Shown here in pieces: positions 9,346 through 18,472 of a DNA stretch of 64,000 bases. Location of the stretch: NCBI GenBank assembly GCA_946481315.1, contig CAMLMH010000009.1, positions 1 to 64,000 on the forward strand, in the 5' to 3' direction. The first letter of the stretch is position 1, and the number at the start of each line of letters is the position of its first letter. A model generated the notes under the pieces. The model made no database searches. It was not told where the DNA came from and saw only the letters and a program-made list of their open reading frames with translations. The position numbers and the translations under genes are program-made. The stretch is from an uncultured Bacteriovorax sp. GTDB lineage: Bacteria > Bdellovibrionota > Bacteriovoracia > Bacteriovoracales > Bacteriovoracaceae.

Positions 9346-9998
9346 AATCATACCTCCCGCCAAAGTTTAATACACTCGCATTTTTTTCTTTTTTTCTCTT
9401 ATGGCTGTTTAATCTTTATCAAACGCTTCTGGCCGTCGTGCTCATTTACATTGTTTTATATGTTGTGCTCCGAAGAAACAGAAATGATTTTCGGGATGAC
9501 CACTCGGTCACCAAAGGGCTGGTGTTTTCTCCGGCAAACGGAAAGATTGTGCATATTGAACACAATGTTTCACACGGTATATATGGAGACCAATTGATAG
9601 AGATTCAGATTCTCATCCCCTGGTGGAAAGAGATGGGAATTTATATGCCTTTATCCGCGGAAATTAAAACTCTATTAGTACTAAAAGGTAGATCTTTCTA
9701 TCGTTATCGCAAAACCGAAGAAATTACAGGATCTGACATTGGAAAGGGCGTCAGTCTTTCATTGGACAATAGGGGAGAAAGTGTTGGACTTACCTTTTTT
9801 AAGTGCAGGCTGGGTCTTTGGCCGGAACTAATCGTCATGCCGGGTGATAAAGGCGGGCGTAGAGTAAATATCGGATATTTCCCTTTTGGGGGGACTGTGA
9901 TGCTTTATTTACCTAAAAAATATGAGATACTAATTAAATCAAATGATGAAGTACAGGCAGGGGAAACTATTTTAGCAGTTGCACCCGAGCTGACCTAA
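9339..9998 (+). CDS. Short-form phosphatidylserine decarboxylase homologue lacking the pyruvoyl serine (probable pseudoenzyme)
   Basis: 219 residues. The layout follows short-form Psd: N-terminal hydrophobic helices (about 12-45), VFSPANGKIVHI (62-73, matching the SPADG block), and a C-terminal FPFGGTVMLYLP (181-192) in the place of the family's RFGSRVDVYLP. The Ser that cleaves itself to form the pyruvoyl group should be residue 185 and is Gly (codons ttt ggg ggg act). The DVHVNR block is replaced by EMGIYM near 98-103, so its His is lost too. It lies between tsaB and pssA, where a working psd is common, and an intact Psd is encoded at 60261. Catalysis by the known mechanism is not expected; a lipid-binding or scaffolding role is possible but unproven. 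Confidence 0.75.
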   Translation: MLKSYLPPKFNTLAFFSFFLLWLFNLYQTLLAVVLIYIVLYVVLRRNRNDFRDDHSVTKGLVFSPANGKIVHIEHNVSHGIYGDQLIEIQILIPWWKEMGIYMPLSAEIKTLLVLKGRSFYRYRKTEEITGSDIGKGVSLSLDNRGESVGLTFFKCRLGLWPELIVMPGDKGGRRVNIGYFPFGGTVMLYLPKKYEILIKSNDEVQAGETILAVAPELT

Positions 9999-10007
9999 GG
10001 TTTTATT

Positions 10008-10760
10008 ATGACTAATCCGCGCAGGATCGCTTTCTTTTTACCTAATACCTTTACCGCTTTAAATATGGCTTGCGGATTCTTTTCCATTATTCTCGGATGG
10101 AAAGGAGAGTTCTATCAAGCATCTATGATTTTAGTTTTGGGTGCAATTTTCGATTCTGTTGATGGTCGTGTCGCACGTATGACCGGAACACAGTCAGCAT
10201 TCGGAGAGCAGTTTGACTCAATTTCTGACGTTGTGACATTTGGTGTAGCTCCAGCTTTTCTTGCATACAATAAGTTCTTTATGGATATGGGAAGATTGGG
10301 GTTAATCACATCATTTATTTTTCTATTGTGTGGTGCTTTGAGACTCGCGCGCTTCAATGCGAACATTGACCGGGTTAGTTCTGATTTCTTTCAGGGGTTA
10401 CCTATTCCCAGCGGTGCTTTAGCGGTTATAGGTTTGACTCTTTTCTCAGCTCCATTTCCTGAAATTATGGATTTCAAGCCAGTCATCGTAGCTTATGTTT
10501 TGTTGATTGCATTTTTAATGATTTCCAATATCCCATTTAACTCCTTTAAAAATTCACCATGGGTTAAGGCGCATAAAAAGCGTGTCCTTTTTATCATTTT
10601 TTCTATATTGGCCCTGACAGCACTTTATGAAGAAGTCATGATTTTGGGAGTAATGTTACTCTATATTCTAAGTTCACTTATTTATTATTTAAAAAACCGA
10701 GATCGCTTAAAAGATATGTTTCACTGGAAGAGTGAATTAGATGAAGATCAGGCAGAATAG
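10008..10760 (+). CDS. pssA: CDP-diacylglycerol-serine O-phosphatidyltransferase
   Basis: Membrane enzyme making phosphatidylserine from CDP-diacylglycerol and serine. 250 residues with about eight hydrophobic segments. The CDP-alcohol phosphotransferase motif D-G-x2-A-R-x8-G-x3-D-x3-D is exact: D52 G53, A56 R57, G66, D70, D74. LPNTFTALNMACGF at the N-terminus is typical of the bacterial type II (Bacillus-like) PssA. Its product is the substrate of the Psd at 60261. It is 9 bases after the psd-like gene, with TAAGG ahead of the ATG. Confidence 0.94.
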   Translation: MTNPRRIAFFLPNTFTALNMACGFFSIILGWKGEFYQASMILVLGAIFDSVDGRVARMTGTQSAFGEQFDSISDVVTFGVAPAFLAYNKFFMDMGRLGLITSFIFLLCGALRLARFNANIDRVSSDFFQGLPIPSGALAVIGLTLFSAPFPEIMDFKPVIVAYVLLIAFLMISNIPFNSFKNSPWVKAHKKRVLFIIFSILALTALYEEVMILGVMLLYILSSLIYYLKNRDRLKDMFHWKSELDEDQAE

Positions 10761-10780
10761 CCTGTTCATTAGGAGAAATT

Positions 10781-11746
10781 GTGAAAAAGATTTTCACGAC
10801 CATGACGGTCCTTTCTTTGATGTATCAGCTTCCTGTTATTGCTACTGATCTGGATCATCCGGTATCCGGTTCAACAGTTCCTGATGAAATATCTAAAATT
10901 GAAAGCTCAGCAAATAGTCCTTATATTATCAACGGCGAATCAGAAGATTTCGTATCTAATGCCAAGGGAAAAACTCCTGATTTTAATTTTTCACCTCAAC
11001 CAGAAATTAATCCAACTATTGACCCACGCAAAGAGTTTTCAGAAACAGGTTATACCCTGCCTGGAACTTTTGAAAAGCTGGAGAGCTATACAGAACTGGA
11101 TAAAGCGGCGATGGCACGAGGTTACCGTAAGCTGTCCGACGGCGGATTAAACCTTACTTTTATCAAGAACGATTATGACTATGTTTCAACCAATAATATT
11201 ATTGATCGAACAGTGAGTACTGGCGCTGACAGCATGAAAGGTGGATCATTGTTTATTCGCAATGATGATTATTATTTCCGTTCAACACTACTCAACCTTC
11301 ACTGGTCAGTTGGAGCTGGGCTTGGTTATAACTCCGGTAAAGCTTTTTTTGTAGACGGTTCACGAAGTGATACAACATTTAATCTTTGGGAAATACCAAT
11401 TGATGCTGGAGCGGGCTTAGAGCTACCCATTTTTTCTGTTATTACTCTGGCTGCTACGGGCGGTCCTAGTGTTATGGGGCTTATTCAGAACCGCACTGAT
11501 TTTCAAAGAGGCGATGAAGGAAAACGGAAAATGCAGTACAGTTATGGCTATTTTGCCAGTGCCCAAATTAAAATTAACATGAGCACTTTTAGCGATCAGA
11601 CTGCCTACGAACTTTTTACTGAAAGTAAAATTACAAATCTCTTTTTGAACCTGGAAGCAAGACACCAGAATTATTCCAACTTTCAAGATCCGATTGAAAT
11701 CAGCGGAACGTCCTTTGGAGTAGGTTTCACTTTTGAATACTTATAA
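10781..11746 (+). CDS. Exported protein with a probable C-terminal beta-barrel
   Basis: Not recognised as a named family. 321 residues from GTG at 10781, which has AGGAGA upstream. An N-terminal signal peptide (KKIFTTMTVLSLMYQLPVIA, cleavage near residue 22) is followed by a low-complexity Ser/Pro/Glu-rich segment to about residue 110. The C-terminal 200 residues show alternating polar and aromatic strands with Gly turns and end in GVGFTFEYL, an aromatic outer-membrane-protein-like terminus. This suggests an outer-membrane barrel of about eight strands (inference). Its last 14 bases overlap truA. Confidence 0.6.
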   Translation: MKKIFTTMTVLSLMYQLPVIATDLDHPVSGSTVPDEISKIESSANSPYIINGESEDFVSNAKGKTPDFNFSPQPEINPTIDPRKEFSETGYTLPGTFEKLESYTELDKAAMARGYRKLSDGGLNLTFIKNDYDYVSTNNIIDRTVSTGADSMKGGSLFIRNDDYYFRSTLLNLHWSVGAGLGYNSGKAFFVDGSRSDTTFNLWEIPIDAGAGLELPIFSVITLAATGGPSVMGLIQNRTDFQRGDEGKRKMQYSYGYFASAQIKINMSTFSDQTAYELFTESKITNLFLNLEARHQNYSNFQDPIEISGTSFGVGFTFEYL

Positions 11747-12506
11747 ACTGCTTGTTCAATACAAAGGTACTCAATATTCCGGATTTCAAATTCAGGTCAG
11801 AGATCGTACCATTCAGGGCGAGCTGAATAAGGCGCTTAGTATTTTGTCCAAAACAGATGCAGTTAAATCTATTGGATCAGGACGAACAGATGCCGGTGTT
11901 CACGCTTTAGGACAAGTTGTTCGAATAGAAATACCAGTTTCCATTCCTGCAGAATCTCTTCATCGGGCGCTTAATTCCCATTTGCCAGATGACATTCGCA
12001 TCCTTTCAGCTAGTCCATGTGATTTAAGTTTTCATCCGATCTATTCTGCAGTCTCCAAAGAATATAACTATGTTTTTGCAACTGAGCAGGCAGTATCCCC
12101 GTTTGCTTCAGAACTTATGACTTTTTATAATCAACCCTTGGACATTGACTTAATGCAAAAAGGATGTGCCATATTCTGCGGGGAGCATGACTTTTTCAAT
12201 TTCCAATGTACAGGAACAGAAATTGAAAGCACTGTGCGTAAAATCATGAGTTGTGAAATTCTTAAATATCAATCTTCAGGCCATTGGGCGAACCTGACGC
12301 CGGAATATTATGTGCTTAAGGTCATTGGTAATGGATTTTTGAAACAAATGGTCCGTTTAATGATGGGGGCTTTGCACTCTCTGGGTAATGGAAAAATTTC
12401 ACTGGAAGATTTAAGGTCTTCACTGATAAGCGGACAACAGCTTAAGCAACGATTAGGACCTACCGCCCCTCCTCAGGGACTCTATTTAAAAGAAGTCCAC
12501 TATTAG
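11733..12506 (+). CDS. truA: tRNA pseudouridine synthase A
   Basis: Makes pseudouridine at positions 38-40 of the tRNA anticodon stem. 257 residues. The opening YKLLVQYKGTQYSGFQIQ (about 4-21) and the catalytic IGSGRTDAGVHALGQV with D53 are classic TruA. VSKEYNYVF and the C-terminal GNGFLKQMVRLMMGAL region also fit. The best start is TTG at 11733, inside the end of the preceding gene, because the family begins only a few residues before YxLxxxYxG. GGAG lies at 11717-11720. Expression is probably coupled to the upstream gene. Confidence 0.93.
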   Translation: MNTYKLLVQYKGTQYSGFQIQVRDRTIQGELNKALSILSKTDAVKSIGSGRTDAGVHALGQVVRIEIPVSIPAESLHRALNSHLPDDIRILSASPCDLSFHPIYSAVSKEYNYVFATEQAVSPFASELMTFYNQPLDIDLMQKGCAIFCGEHDFFNFQCTGTEIESTVRKIMSCEILKYQSSGHWANLTPEYYVLKVIGNGFLKQMVRLMMGALHSLGNGKISLEDLRSSLISGQQLKQRLGPTAPPQGLYLKEVHY

Positions 12507-12525
12507 CCTTTTCACGTTCATTTCA

Positions 12526-12554
12526 TTGACATTTTCCCTGCTGTTTAATACTTT
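12526..12554 (+). promoter_or_regulatory. Sigma-70 promoter of tig
   Basis: Perfect -35 TTGACA (12526-12531), 17-base spacer, TACTTT (12549-12554); TAATAC overlaps it at 12546. Start expected near 12561, leader about 24 bases with GAGG before the tig ATG. Confidence 0.6.
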
Positions 12555-12584
12555 GGGTGGACACTTTTTTACCGAGGAATAGTT

Positions 12585-13868
12585 ATGTCTTACACAGTTA
12601 AAAACGTTAACGGGTGCACGAAAAAAATCGAATTTAATTTCGCGACACTTGATCTATCAAAAGAAATCAAAGCAGCGGTTGTTCGCAAGCAAGCGCAAAC
12701 AAATATGAAAGGTTTCCGTAAAGGGAAAGCTCCATTAGCAATGGTTGAGCAGCTATATGGTCCTCAAATTGAATCTGATGCTCTCAATCAGTTTGTTCAA
12801 ACTCAACTTTTTGAAGCTGTTAACAAAGAAAAAATTAAGACAGTTGGTTATCCTTCATTCGAAAATGTAAAATACGAATCAGGAAAGAGTGTAAGTTTTG
12901 AAGCGATTGTTGAAACTTTTCCGGAAATCAAATTAGCGGATTATTCTTCTTATTCATTCAAAAAAGATAAAGTTGAAGTGACAGATGAAGATCTGGATAA
13001 GATGACAAAAAATTATCTGGGATCTAAAGCTGAAATGACTGAAGTTGCTGATGCAGCCGCAAAGCTGGCTAAAGGACATTTTGCAGTTTTTAATTTTGAA
13101 GGTGTTAAGGCTGATGGTTCTCGTCCGGACAACATGAAAGGACAAGAGTACATGCTGGAAATCGGATCAGGCCAATTTATTCCAGGATTTGAAGATGGAA
13201 TGATCGGTATGAAAAAGGGCGATAAGAAAAATATTGATCTGACCTTCCCAGCTGACTACCATGCAACAGATCTTCAGAATGCAAAAGTCACATTCGAAGT
13301 TGAGCTTCTGGAAATTAAAGAAAAAAGATACCCAGAATTGACTGATGAAATGGCAAAAGAATTTGGTTTTGATTCAGTAACAGATTTCAAAGAAAAAAAT
13401 AAAAAGAACTTGTTTGCACAGAAAGAAAGACAAGCAAATGAAAAACTTCACCAGGAAATCCTAGAGAAACTCGTGAACGAAAACAAGTTTGATGTTCCGG
13501 CAACTCTTGTTCAAAACCAGGAAAAATATCTACAGGAAGATCTTGCCAAAAACCTCAAAGCTCAAGGTTTCAACGATGCAATGGTTGCTGAATACTTCGA
13601 AAGATGGAAGTCTGATGTAACTAAGAAAGCTGATTTCCAGGTTCGTTCAGGACTTGTTCTTGATCATCTGGCACAAGATTTTAAGATCGAGACATCTGAG
13701 TCTGACTTCAACAAAAAAATAGAAGAAAGTGCTGCTCAGGCGGGAATCGATGTAGATACTGTTAAAAAGTATTATTCTTCAAATGCACAAATCAAAAACA
13801 ACTTGATGTATGCTATTCGCGAAGAAAAGACTTTCGAAGAATTGAAAAAGAAAATGAAAATTTCATAA
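12585..13868 (+). CDS. tig: Trigger factor chaperone and peptidyl-prolyl isomerase
   Basis: Ribosome-bound chaperone meeting nascent chains at the exit tunnel. 427 residues, normal length. The N-terminal ribosome-binding domain carries the loop KGFRKGKAPLAMVEQLYG (about 42-59; family signature GFRKGKxP). The FKBP-type isomerase domain spans about 155-240 (GHFAVFNFEGVKADG, GSGQFIPGFEDGMIGMKKGD). A long Lys/Glu-rich helical C-terminal domain follows. It has its own promoter and ends at a strong terminator, so it is a single-gene unit. clpP and clpX, which often follow tig, are absent. Confidence 0.96.
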   Translation: MSYTVKNVNGCTKKIEFNFATLDLSKEIKAAVVRKQAQTNMKGFRKGKAPLAMVEQLYGPQIESDALNQFVQTQLFEAVNKEKIKTVGYPSFENVKYESGKSVSFEAIVETFPEIKLADYSSYSFKKDKVEVTDEDLDKMTKNYLGSKAEMTEVADAAAKLAKGHFAVFNFEGVKADGSRPDNMKGQEYMLEIGSGQFIPGFEDGMIGMKKGDKKNIDLTFPADYHATDLQNAKVTFEVELLEIKEKRYPELTDEMAKEFGFDSVTDFKEKNKKNLFAQKERQANEKLHQEILEKLVNENKFDVPATLVQNQEKYLQEDLAKNLKAQGFNDAMVAEYFERWKSDVTKKADFQVRSGLVLDHLAQDFKIETSESDFNKKIEESAAQAGIDVDTVKKYYSSNAQIKNNLMYAIREEKTFEELKKKMKIS

Positions 13869-13872
13869 GATT

Positions 13873-13907
13873 ACAACAAGGCTCCCGGAAGGGAGCCTTG
13901 TTGTTTT
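13873..13907 (+). terminator. Terminator after tig
   Basis: Perfect 14-bp stem ACAACAAGGCTCCC / GGGAGCCTTGTTGT with a GGAA loop, followed by TTT. The next gene starts only 10 bases downstream. Confidence 0.9.
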
Positions 13908-13916
13908 GGGGTCAGC

Positions 13917-14402
13917 ATGCGTACTTTTTTGGTTTTAGTCACACTTTTCTTTACGGCAAATGCATCTGCCGAACTCAATCTGGACTTTAAGTCAGTAGAT
14001 AAAATCTTTTCAGCTGCAGGTTACCCTTACCTTGAATATTATGTAGAAACAGCTATTCCAGGCCGTTGCGTGCATAAATTCGACACCTCTAAAACAAAAG
14101 CTAGCGTAATTTTAATAAGTGTTGGAGAGAAGGGATTTGAGATTGCTCCTCTAACTCTTAACAATCAGCCAGTAGATTTCTTTGATGATATGAGCTGGAT
14201 TGAAATTTTTACCTTATTTCCTGAAGTCGCTACTCAGTTCTTTGATGTAGTTCCTTTATCTAATGTTGGATTGAAGATGGTAAAGAAAGACTTATGGGGT
14301 GTTGATACGGCAGAGATCAGAGAAAACAAAGACTACTTCATAGTCAAGACTTACAAAAATGATAAATTTTTTCGCTACTGCTATTATAGAAAAATGCTCT
14401 AA
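13917..14402 (+). CDS. Small exported protein of unknown function
   Basis: 161 residues, not recognised. A signal peptide (MRTFLVLVTLFFTANASA, cleavage after ASA near residue 18) leads to a compact alpha/beta region with two Cys (C51 in GRCVHKF, and one in RYCYYRKM near the end) that could form a disulfide in the periplasm. It lies between the tig terminator and a bidirectional terminator, so it should have its own promoter; none is obvious within the 10 bases after the tig terminator. It could instead depend on read-through. Confidence 0.6.
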   Translation: MRTFLVLVTLFFTANASAELNLDFKSVDKIFSAAGYPYLEYYVETAIPGRCVHKFDTSKTKASVILISVGEKGFEIAPLTLNNQPVDFFDDMSWIEIFTLFPEVATQFFDVVPLSNVGLKMVKKDLWGVDTAEIRENKDYFIVKTYKNDKFFRYCYYRKML

Positions 14403-14404
14403 TA

Positions 14405-14436
14405 AAATAGCCCGCTTTAAGCGGGCTATTTATTTT
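14405..14436. terminator. Bidirectional terminator between 13917 gene (+) and valS (-)
   Basis: Stem AAATAGCCCGCTT / AAGCGGGCTATTT (14405-14417 with 14419-14431), with A-rich and T-rich flanks on either side. It can stop transcription from both directions. Confidence 0.85.
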
Positions 14437-14437
14437 G

Positions 14438-17104
14438 TTAGCCTTTAAACTGAGCGATATTTTCCTGCAGGCTTCGCACTTTTTCCGAAAGTATAGCTTC
14501 GTTTTCAATTACTTCCTGACGAACATTCTCCGGAGCATTTTTCATGAAATTTTCATTGTTCAATTTTGCTTCGTACTTTTTGTAATCTGCCAGAGTCTTG
14601 GTTAATTCTTTTTCAAGACGATTAACTTGTTCTTTAAGATCGATAACGCCATCAAGTGGAATAAATACTTCAGTATGAGTCAGGATATTAACGATGGATT
14701 TATTAGGGCGATTTAACTCTTTATTACCAACTTTTAATTCTTTTACTCGTGCCAGCTCCTGGAAGTTAATCAGATTTTGACGGAAGTAGGTTATCAGGTT
14801 CTGATGGTCAGTGAAAAGTTCAACGCTCACTTCATCCTTAGGCTTGATGTTTACGCTCGCTCTTAGATTTCTGATACTCGTCACGACTTCAATGAATCTG
14901 TTCATCTGGTCCTGATCATCTCTGAATTCTAGTGCAGGATCGTATTCAGGATAATCCTGGGCAATCAGCAAGTCCTCATTTTCTTCTTTGAGATGTGACC
15001 ATAGTTCTTCCGTGATGAATGGAGTGATCGGATGCATCAGGGCTAAGATTTTACGGAAAACGAACTTTAATACGGAAATTCGTTGCGCTTTAATCTCAGC
15101 TTTGTCGCCATTTAGAATGTTTTTTGAAAGCTCGATGAACCAGGAGCAGTACTTGTCATAAACAAACGAATAAACGGCAGCACAGGCATCGTCATAACGA
15201 TAGATTTCCATCGATTCATTCATGAGTTTTGCCGTAGTATTAAGCTCTGAAAGAATCCATCGTTCATGGTGATCCAGTTTAGAAAGATCACTGATTTTTG
15301 CTGAACCTGCATCCAGATGGGGCTGAATAAAGCGATAAGCGTTCCAGATTTTGTTGATGAAGTTTCTGAAACCTCCAATTCTTTCCGGGTCTAGATTAAT
15401 ACCACGGTTGTAACCGGCGCCGCTCGCAAGTGTAAACCTGAAAGCATCTGTTCCGTATTGTTCAATCATATCGAAAGGGTCAATGCCGTTGCCAAGAGAC
15501 TTACTCATCTTGCGTCCCAGCTTATCGCGAACGATGGCATGGATGTAGGTATCTTTAAAAGGAACCTGGTTTTGTGTTTGAAGCGACATCATCATCATTC
15601 TGGCTACCCAGAAGAAAATTATGTCAAAGCCAGTAATCAAAACAGAGTTGGGAAAGAATGTAGAAAATTTCTTTTCTTCCATCGCCTTTGGATCAGGCCA
15701 TCCCAGCGTCGACATTGGCCACAGCCCTGATGAAAACCAGGTATCTAATACGTCCGGATCCTGGTGAACATTTTTAGATTTACATGTCGGACATTCAGTT
15801 TCATTTTGTTCGCTGGCCCATTGGTGATTGTTGTCACAGTAGAAAACTGGAATCTGATGACCCCACCACAATTGTCGAGAGATACACCAGTCTTTAGGAT
15901 TTCTTAGCCATGAGTAGTATGTATTTTCCCATTCTTTCGGGTAGAACTTCATATCGCCATTTTCTACGGCCTGAACGGCACGTTTACTCATATCTGTTAC
16001 GTTGACGAACCATTGTTTAGAAACCATCGGTTCAATAGGAACACCTGAGCGTTCACCATGACCAACAGGATGTGTATGAGGTTTTTTATCAATCAGCAAA
16101 CCCAGTTCATCTAATTTTTTAGAAACAACATTACGGGCAACTTTCGTTGCTAAGCCTTTAAACTCCATTCCGTAGTCATTAAGGGTTCCGTCTTTGTTAA
16201 GCATGTTAATGATGGGAAGGTTGTGACGTCTTCCGATTTCAAAATCATTAAAATCATGACCAGGAGTTACTTTTAAACATCCAGTCCCTTTTTCCAGATC
16301 AACATGTTCGTCACCAATAATCGGGACTTCACGATTGCAAAGTGGAATGATCGCTGTTCTTCCGATTAGGTGTTTGTAGCGATCGTCGTTGGGGTTCACG
16401 GCAACAGCAGTGTCACCAAAAAGTGTTTCCGGTCTGGTCGTTGCGACTTCCAGGAATTGATCTGAGCCCTTGATTGCGTACTTGATGTGATAAAAGTTTC
16501 CCTGGACATCTTTATGGTCAACTTCTGCTTCTGAAACAGCGGATTGAAGCATTGGATCCCAGTTAACAATATAATCACTTTGATAAATCATTTTCTGGTT
16601 ATACATATCCACGAAAAACTTTTTAACGGCTTTATTCGGAATCGTATCAAGAGTAAATGTTAGATAGTCCCAGTCACAGCTTGCTCCCATGGCACGTTGT
16701 TGATCCAGAATGACGTTTCCGTATTCTTCCTTCCAGGCCCAGATCTTCTTTACAAATTCTTCACGGGAATAATCTCGTCTTGTTTTCTTTTCTTGCTCAA
16801 AAACCATTTTTTCAACTACTGACTGAGTTGAAATACCGGCATGGTCTAGTCCCGGAAGGAAAAGAGTTTCATATCCTTTCATTCGTTTAAAGCGTATCAG
16901 AGAATCCTGGGTTGTGATGTCCAGCGCGTGACCGGCATGAAGTTTTCCAGTTACATTCGGTGGTGGCACGATAATACAAAAAGGTTTGTTGGCCTTACCT
17001 TTTTTAGGTTTAAAGTATTTACCTTTTTCCCAGGCTGAATACCATTTTGATTCAACTTCTTTAGGAGAGTATGTAGTCGCTAGTTCAGTTGTCTTAATTG
17101 TCAT
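14438..17104 (-). CDS. valS: Valyl-tRNA synthetase
   Basis: Class I synthetase charging tRNA-Val. 888 residues, a typical bacterial length. HIGH-type motif in PPPNVTGKLHAGHAL (near residues 45-59). The editing (CP1) domain has TTRPETLFGDTAVAVNP. KMSKS is present in LGRKMSKSLGNGIDP (near 540). An anticodon-binding region has KYCSWFIELSK. A C-terminal coiled-coil arm (last about 65 residues, Glu/Lys-rich) is typical of ValRS. It starts 3 bases after hisS ends and is the last gene of the minus-strand operon. No T-box was seen. Confidence 0.97.
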   Translation of the reverse strand: MTIKTTELATTYSPKEVESKWYSAWEKGKYFKPKKGKANKPFCIIVPPPNVTGKLHAGHALDITTQDSLIRFKRMKGYETLFLPGLDHAGISTQSVVEKMVFEQEKKTRRDYSREEFVKKIWAWKEEYGNVILDQQRAMGASCDWDYLTFTLDTIPNKAVKKFFVDMYNQKMIYQSDYIVNWDPMLQSAVSEAEVDHKDVQGNFYHIKYAIKGSDQFLEVATTRPETLFGDTAVAVNPNDDRYKHLIGRTAIIPLCNREVPIIGDEHVDLEKGTGCLKVTPGHDFNDFEIGRRHNLPIINMLNKDGTLNDYGMEFKGLATKVARNVVSKKLDELGLLIDKKPHTHPVGHGERSGVPIEPMVSKQWFVNVTDMSKRAVQAVENGDMKFYPKEWENTYYSWLRNPKDWCISRQLWWGHQIPVFYCDNNHQWASEQNETECPTCKSKNVHQDPDVLDTWFSSGLWPMSTLGWPDPKAMEEKKFSTFFPNSVLITGFDIIFFWVARMMMMSLQTQNQVPFKDTYIHAIVRDKLGRKMSKSLGNGIDPFDMIEQYGTDAFRFTLASGAGYNRGINLDPERIGGFRNFINKIWNAYRFIQPHLDAGSAKISDLSKLDHHERWILSELNTTAKLMNESMEIYRYDDACAAVYSFVYDKYCSWFIELSKNILNGDKAEIKAQRISVLKFVFRKILALMHPITPFITEELWSHLKEENEDLLIAQDYPEYDPALEFRDDQDQMNRFIEVVTSIRNLRASVNIKPKDEVSVELFTDHQNLITYFRQNLINFQELARVKELKVGNKELNRPNKSIVNILTHTEVFIPLDGVIDLKEQVNRLEKELTKTLADYKKYEAKLNNENFMKNAPENVRQEVIENEAILSEKVRSLQENIAQFKG

Positions 17105-17107
17105 GAC

Positions 17108-18418
17108 TTATGCCTTTAAAAATTGAATTACTGCTTCAATATCTTTTAATGAAAAAGATTTTTGTTCTTTAGTCTGCAAGTTCTTAATCTGAATTTCATT
17201 TTTAGTTAACTCATCGCTCCCCATCAAGCTAACGAATTTTACACCTCTTTTCTCGGCGGTAGGAAAAACTTTTTTGAATTTGAGTGCTTCGAGTGAACAT
17301 ACAACTTTGAAGCCATGTTTTCTTAAAAATCTGGCCATGGTCAGAGACGCAGGCATTGCACTGTCCTCCTGAAAGGTAATCAATACATCATTTACTGGAA
17401 GCTCAAGGTTGGGTAATAAATTATGAACTTCCAGAAAATCTCTCAAGGTCACATCTCCAAGACCGAAACCAACTCCGGCAAGTGGTTCTTCATTGAATAT
17501 TTGAAGAAGGTTGGCGTAAGCACCACCGCCACATAATGCGCGACGATTGTCAGGATGTTTATCGAATATTTCAAAGACAATTCCGGTGTAATAATCGAGA
17601 CCGCGAACAATTGTCGGATCGTAAGTAAGATAAGCAGACAAACCAGCATGTTCAGTCTGGCCAACAAATTCTTTGAAGGCTGCAGCAATTGGAGCCTGGT
17701 TATTCTCAGTAAGGAAGTTATCTACATCGCCAAAAGTTTTTAATTGAAGATAACTATAAAAAATATTTTGAGCTGACGAAGAAAGTCCGACTTCGTTAAC
17801 CATTTTTTCCAGTGCTTCCTGATTTACTTTTTTTGCTTTATCTACAATTTTATAGAGCCGGTAAGTTTGCTCTTCTGTTGTATGCATAAGTGTTTTAAAA
17901 ACAGCATCAACAATTGCGCGATCATTGATTAAGATCTCAAACTGCGTTTGATTAGCACCATAATTTTCGAACAATTCAACTGCTACCTGAAGAATTTCAA
18001 CTTCTCCGGTTCTTCCTGGTGCTCCAAAAACATCACAGTTCAGCTGCCAGTGTTCACGGACACGACCTCTTTGCGGCTTTTCATATCTCATCAGATTGGG
18101 AATGGAGAACCAGCGGACCGGCTTACTGACTTCACGATGAACCTGGGCAACCATTCGGGCAAGCGTAGGTGTCATTTCCGGACGAATGGCTACAAGCCGC
18201 TCGCCACGATCCACAAAACTGTAAATTTGTTCATTGATTAACTCTTCACCTGATTTGGCCTTATAGAGTTCAACCTCTTCCAGTAATGGACCATCGTAAG
18301 ATTCGTATCCGAAACTTTCTGCGGTCTTTGTCATGACAGAAAAAAGATAATCGCGGACGCGTTTATCTTTGGGGAAAAAGTCCCGGGTGCCTCGGTAGGG
18401 TAGCTTATTAAGGGCCAT
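17108..18418 (-). CDS. hisS: Histidyl-tRNA synthetase
   Basis: Class II synthetase charging tRNA-His. 436 residues. Motif 1 YRGTRDFFP at the start. Motif 2 MRYEKPQRGRVREHWQLNCD (in parts, about residues 110-130). The histidine-binding block TIVRGLDYYTGIVFEIF is clear. Motif 3 reads GVGFGLGDVTLRDFLE, where the widespread form is GxGxGxxR, so the usual motif-3 Arg is not in place; GGGRYDxL reads GGGAYANL. I recall related GDVxL forms in some bacterial lineages, so this is probably a lineage variant rather than a defect. AGGA precedes the ATG. Confidence 0.93.
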   Translation of the reverse strand: MALNKLPYRGTRDFFPKDKRVRDYLFSVMTKTAESFGYESYDGPLLEEVELYKAKSGEELINEQIYSFVDRGERLVAIRPEMTPTLARMVAQVHREVSKPVRWFSIPNLMRYEKPQRGRVREHWQLNCDVFGAPGRTGEVEILQVAVELFENYGANQTQFEILINDRAIVDAVFKTLMHTTEEQTYRLYKIVDKAKKVNQEALEKMVNEVGLSSSAQNIFYSYLQLKTFGDVDNFLTENNQAPIAAAFKEFVGQTEHAGLSAYLTYDPTIVRGLDYYTGIVFEIFDKHPDNRRALCGGGAYANLLQIFNEEPLAGVGFGLGDVTLRDFLEVHNLLPNLELPVNDVLITFQEDSAMPASLTMARFLRKHGFKVVCSLEALKFKKVFPTAEKRGVKFVSLMGSDELTKNEIQIKNLQTKEQKSFSLKDIEAVIQFLKA

Positions 18419-18472
18419 AAATTGTCCTGAAAAAGTGTAGTCTTTCGAGAGAGAATTTTAGCACAGGGAGAC

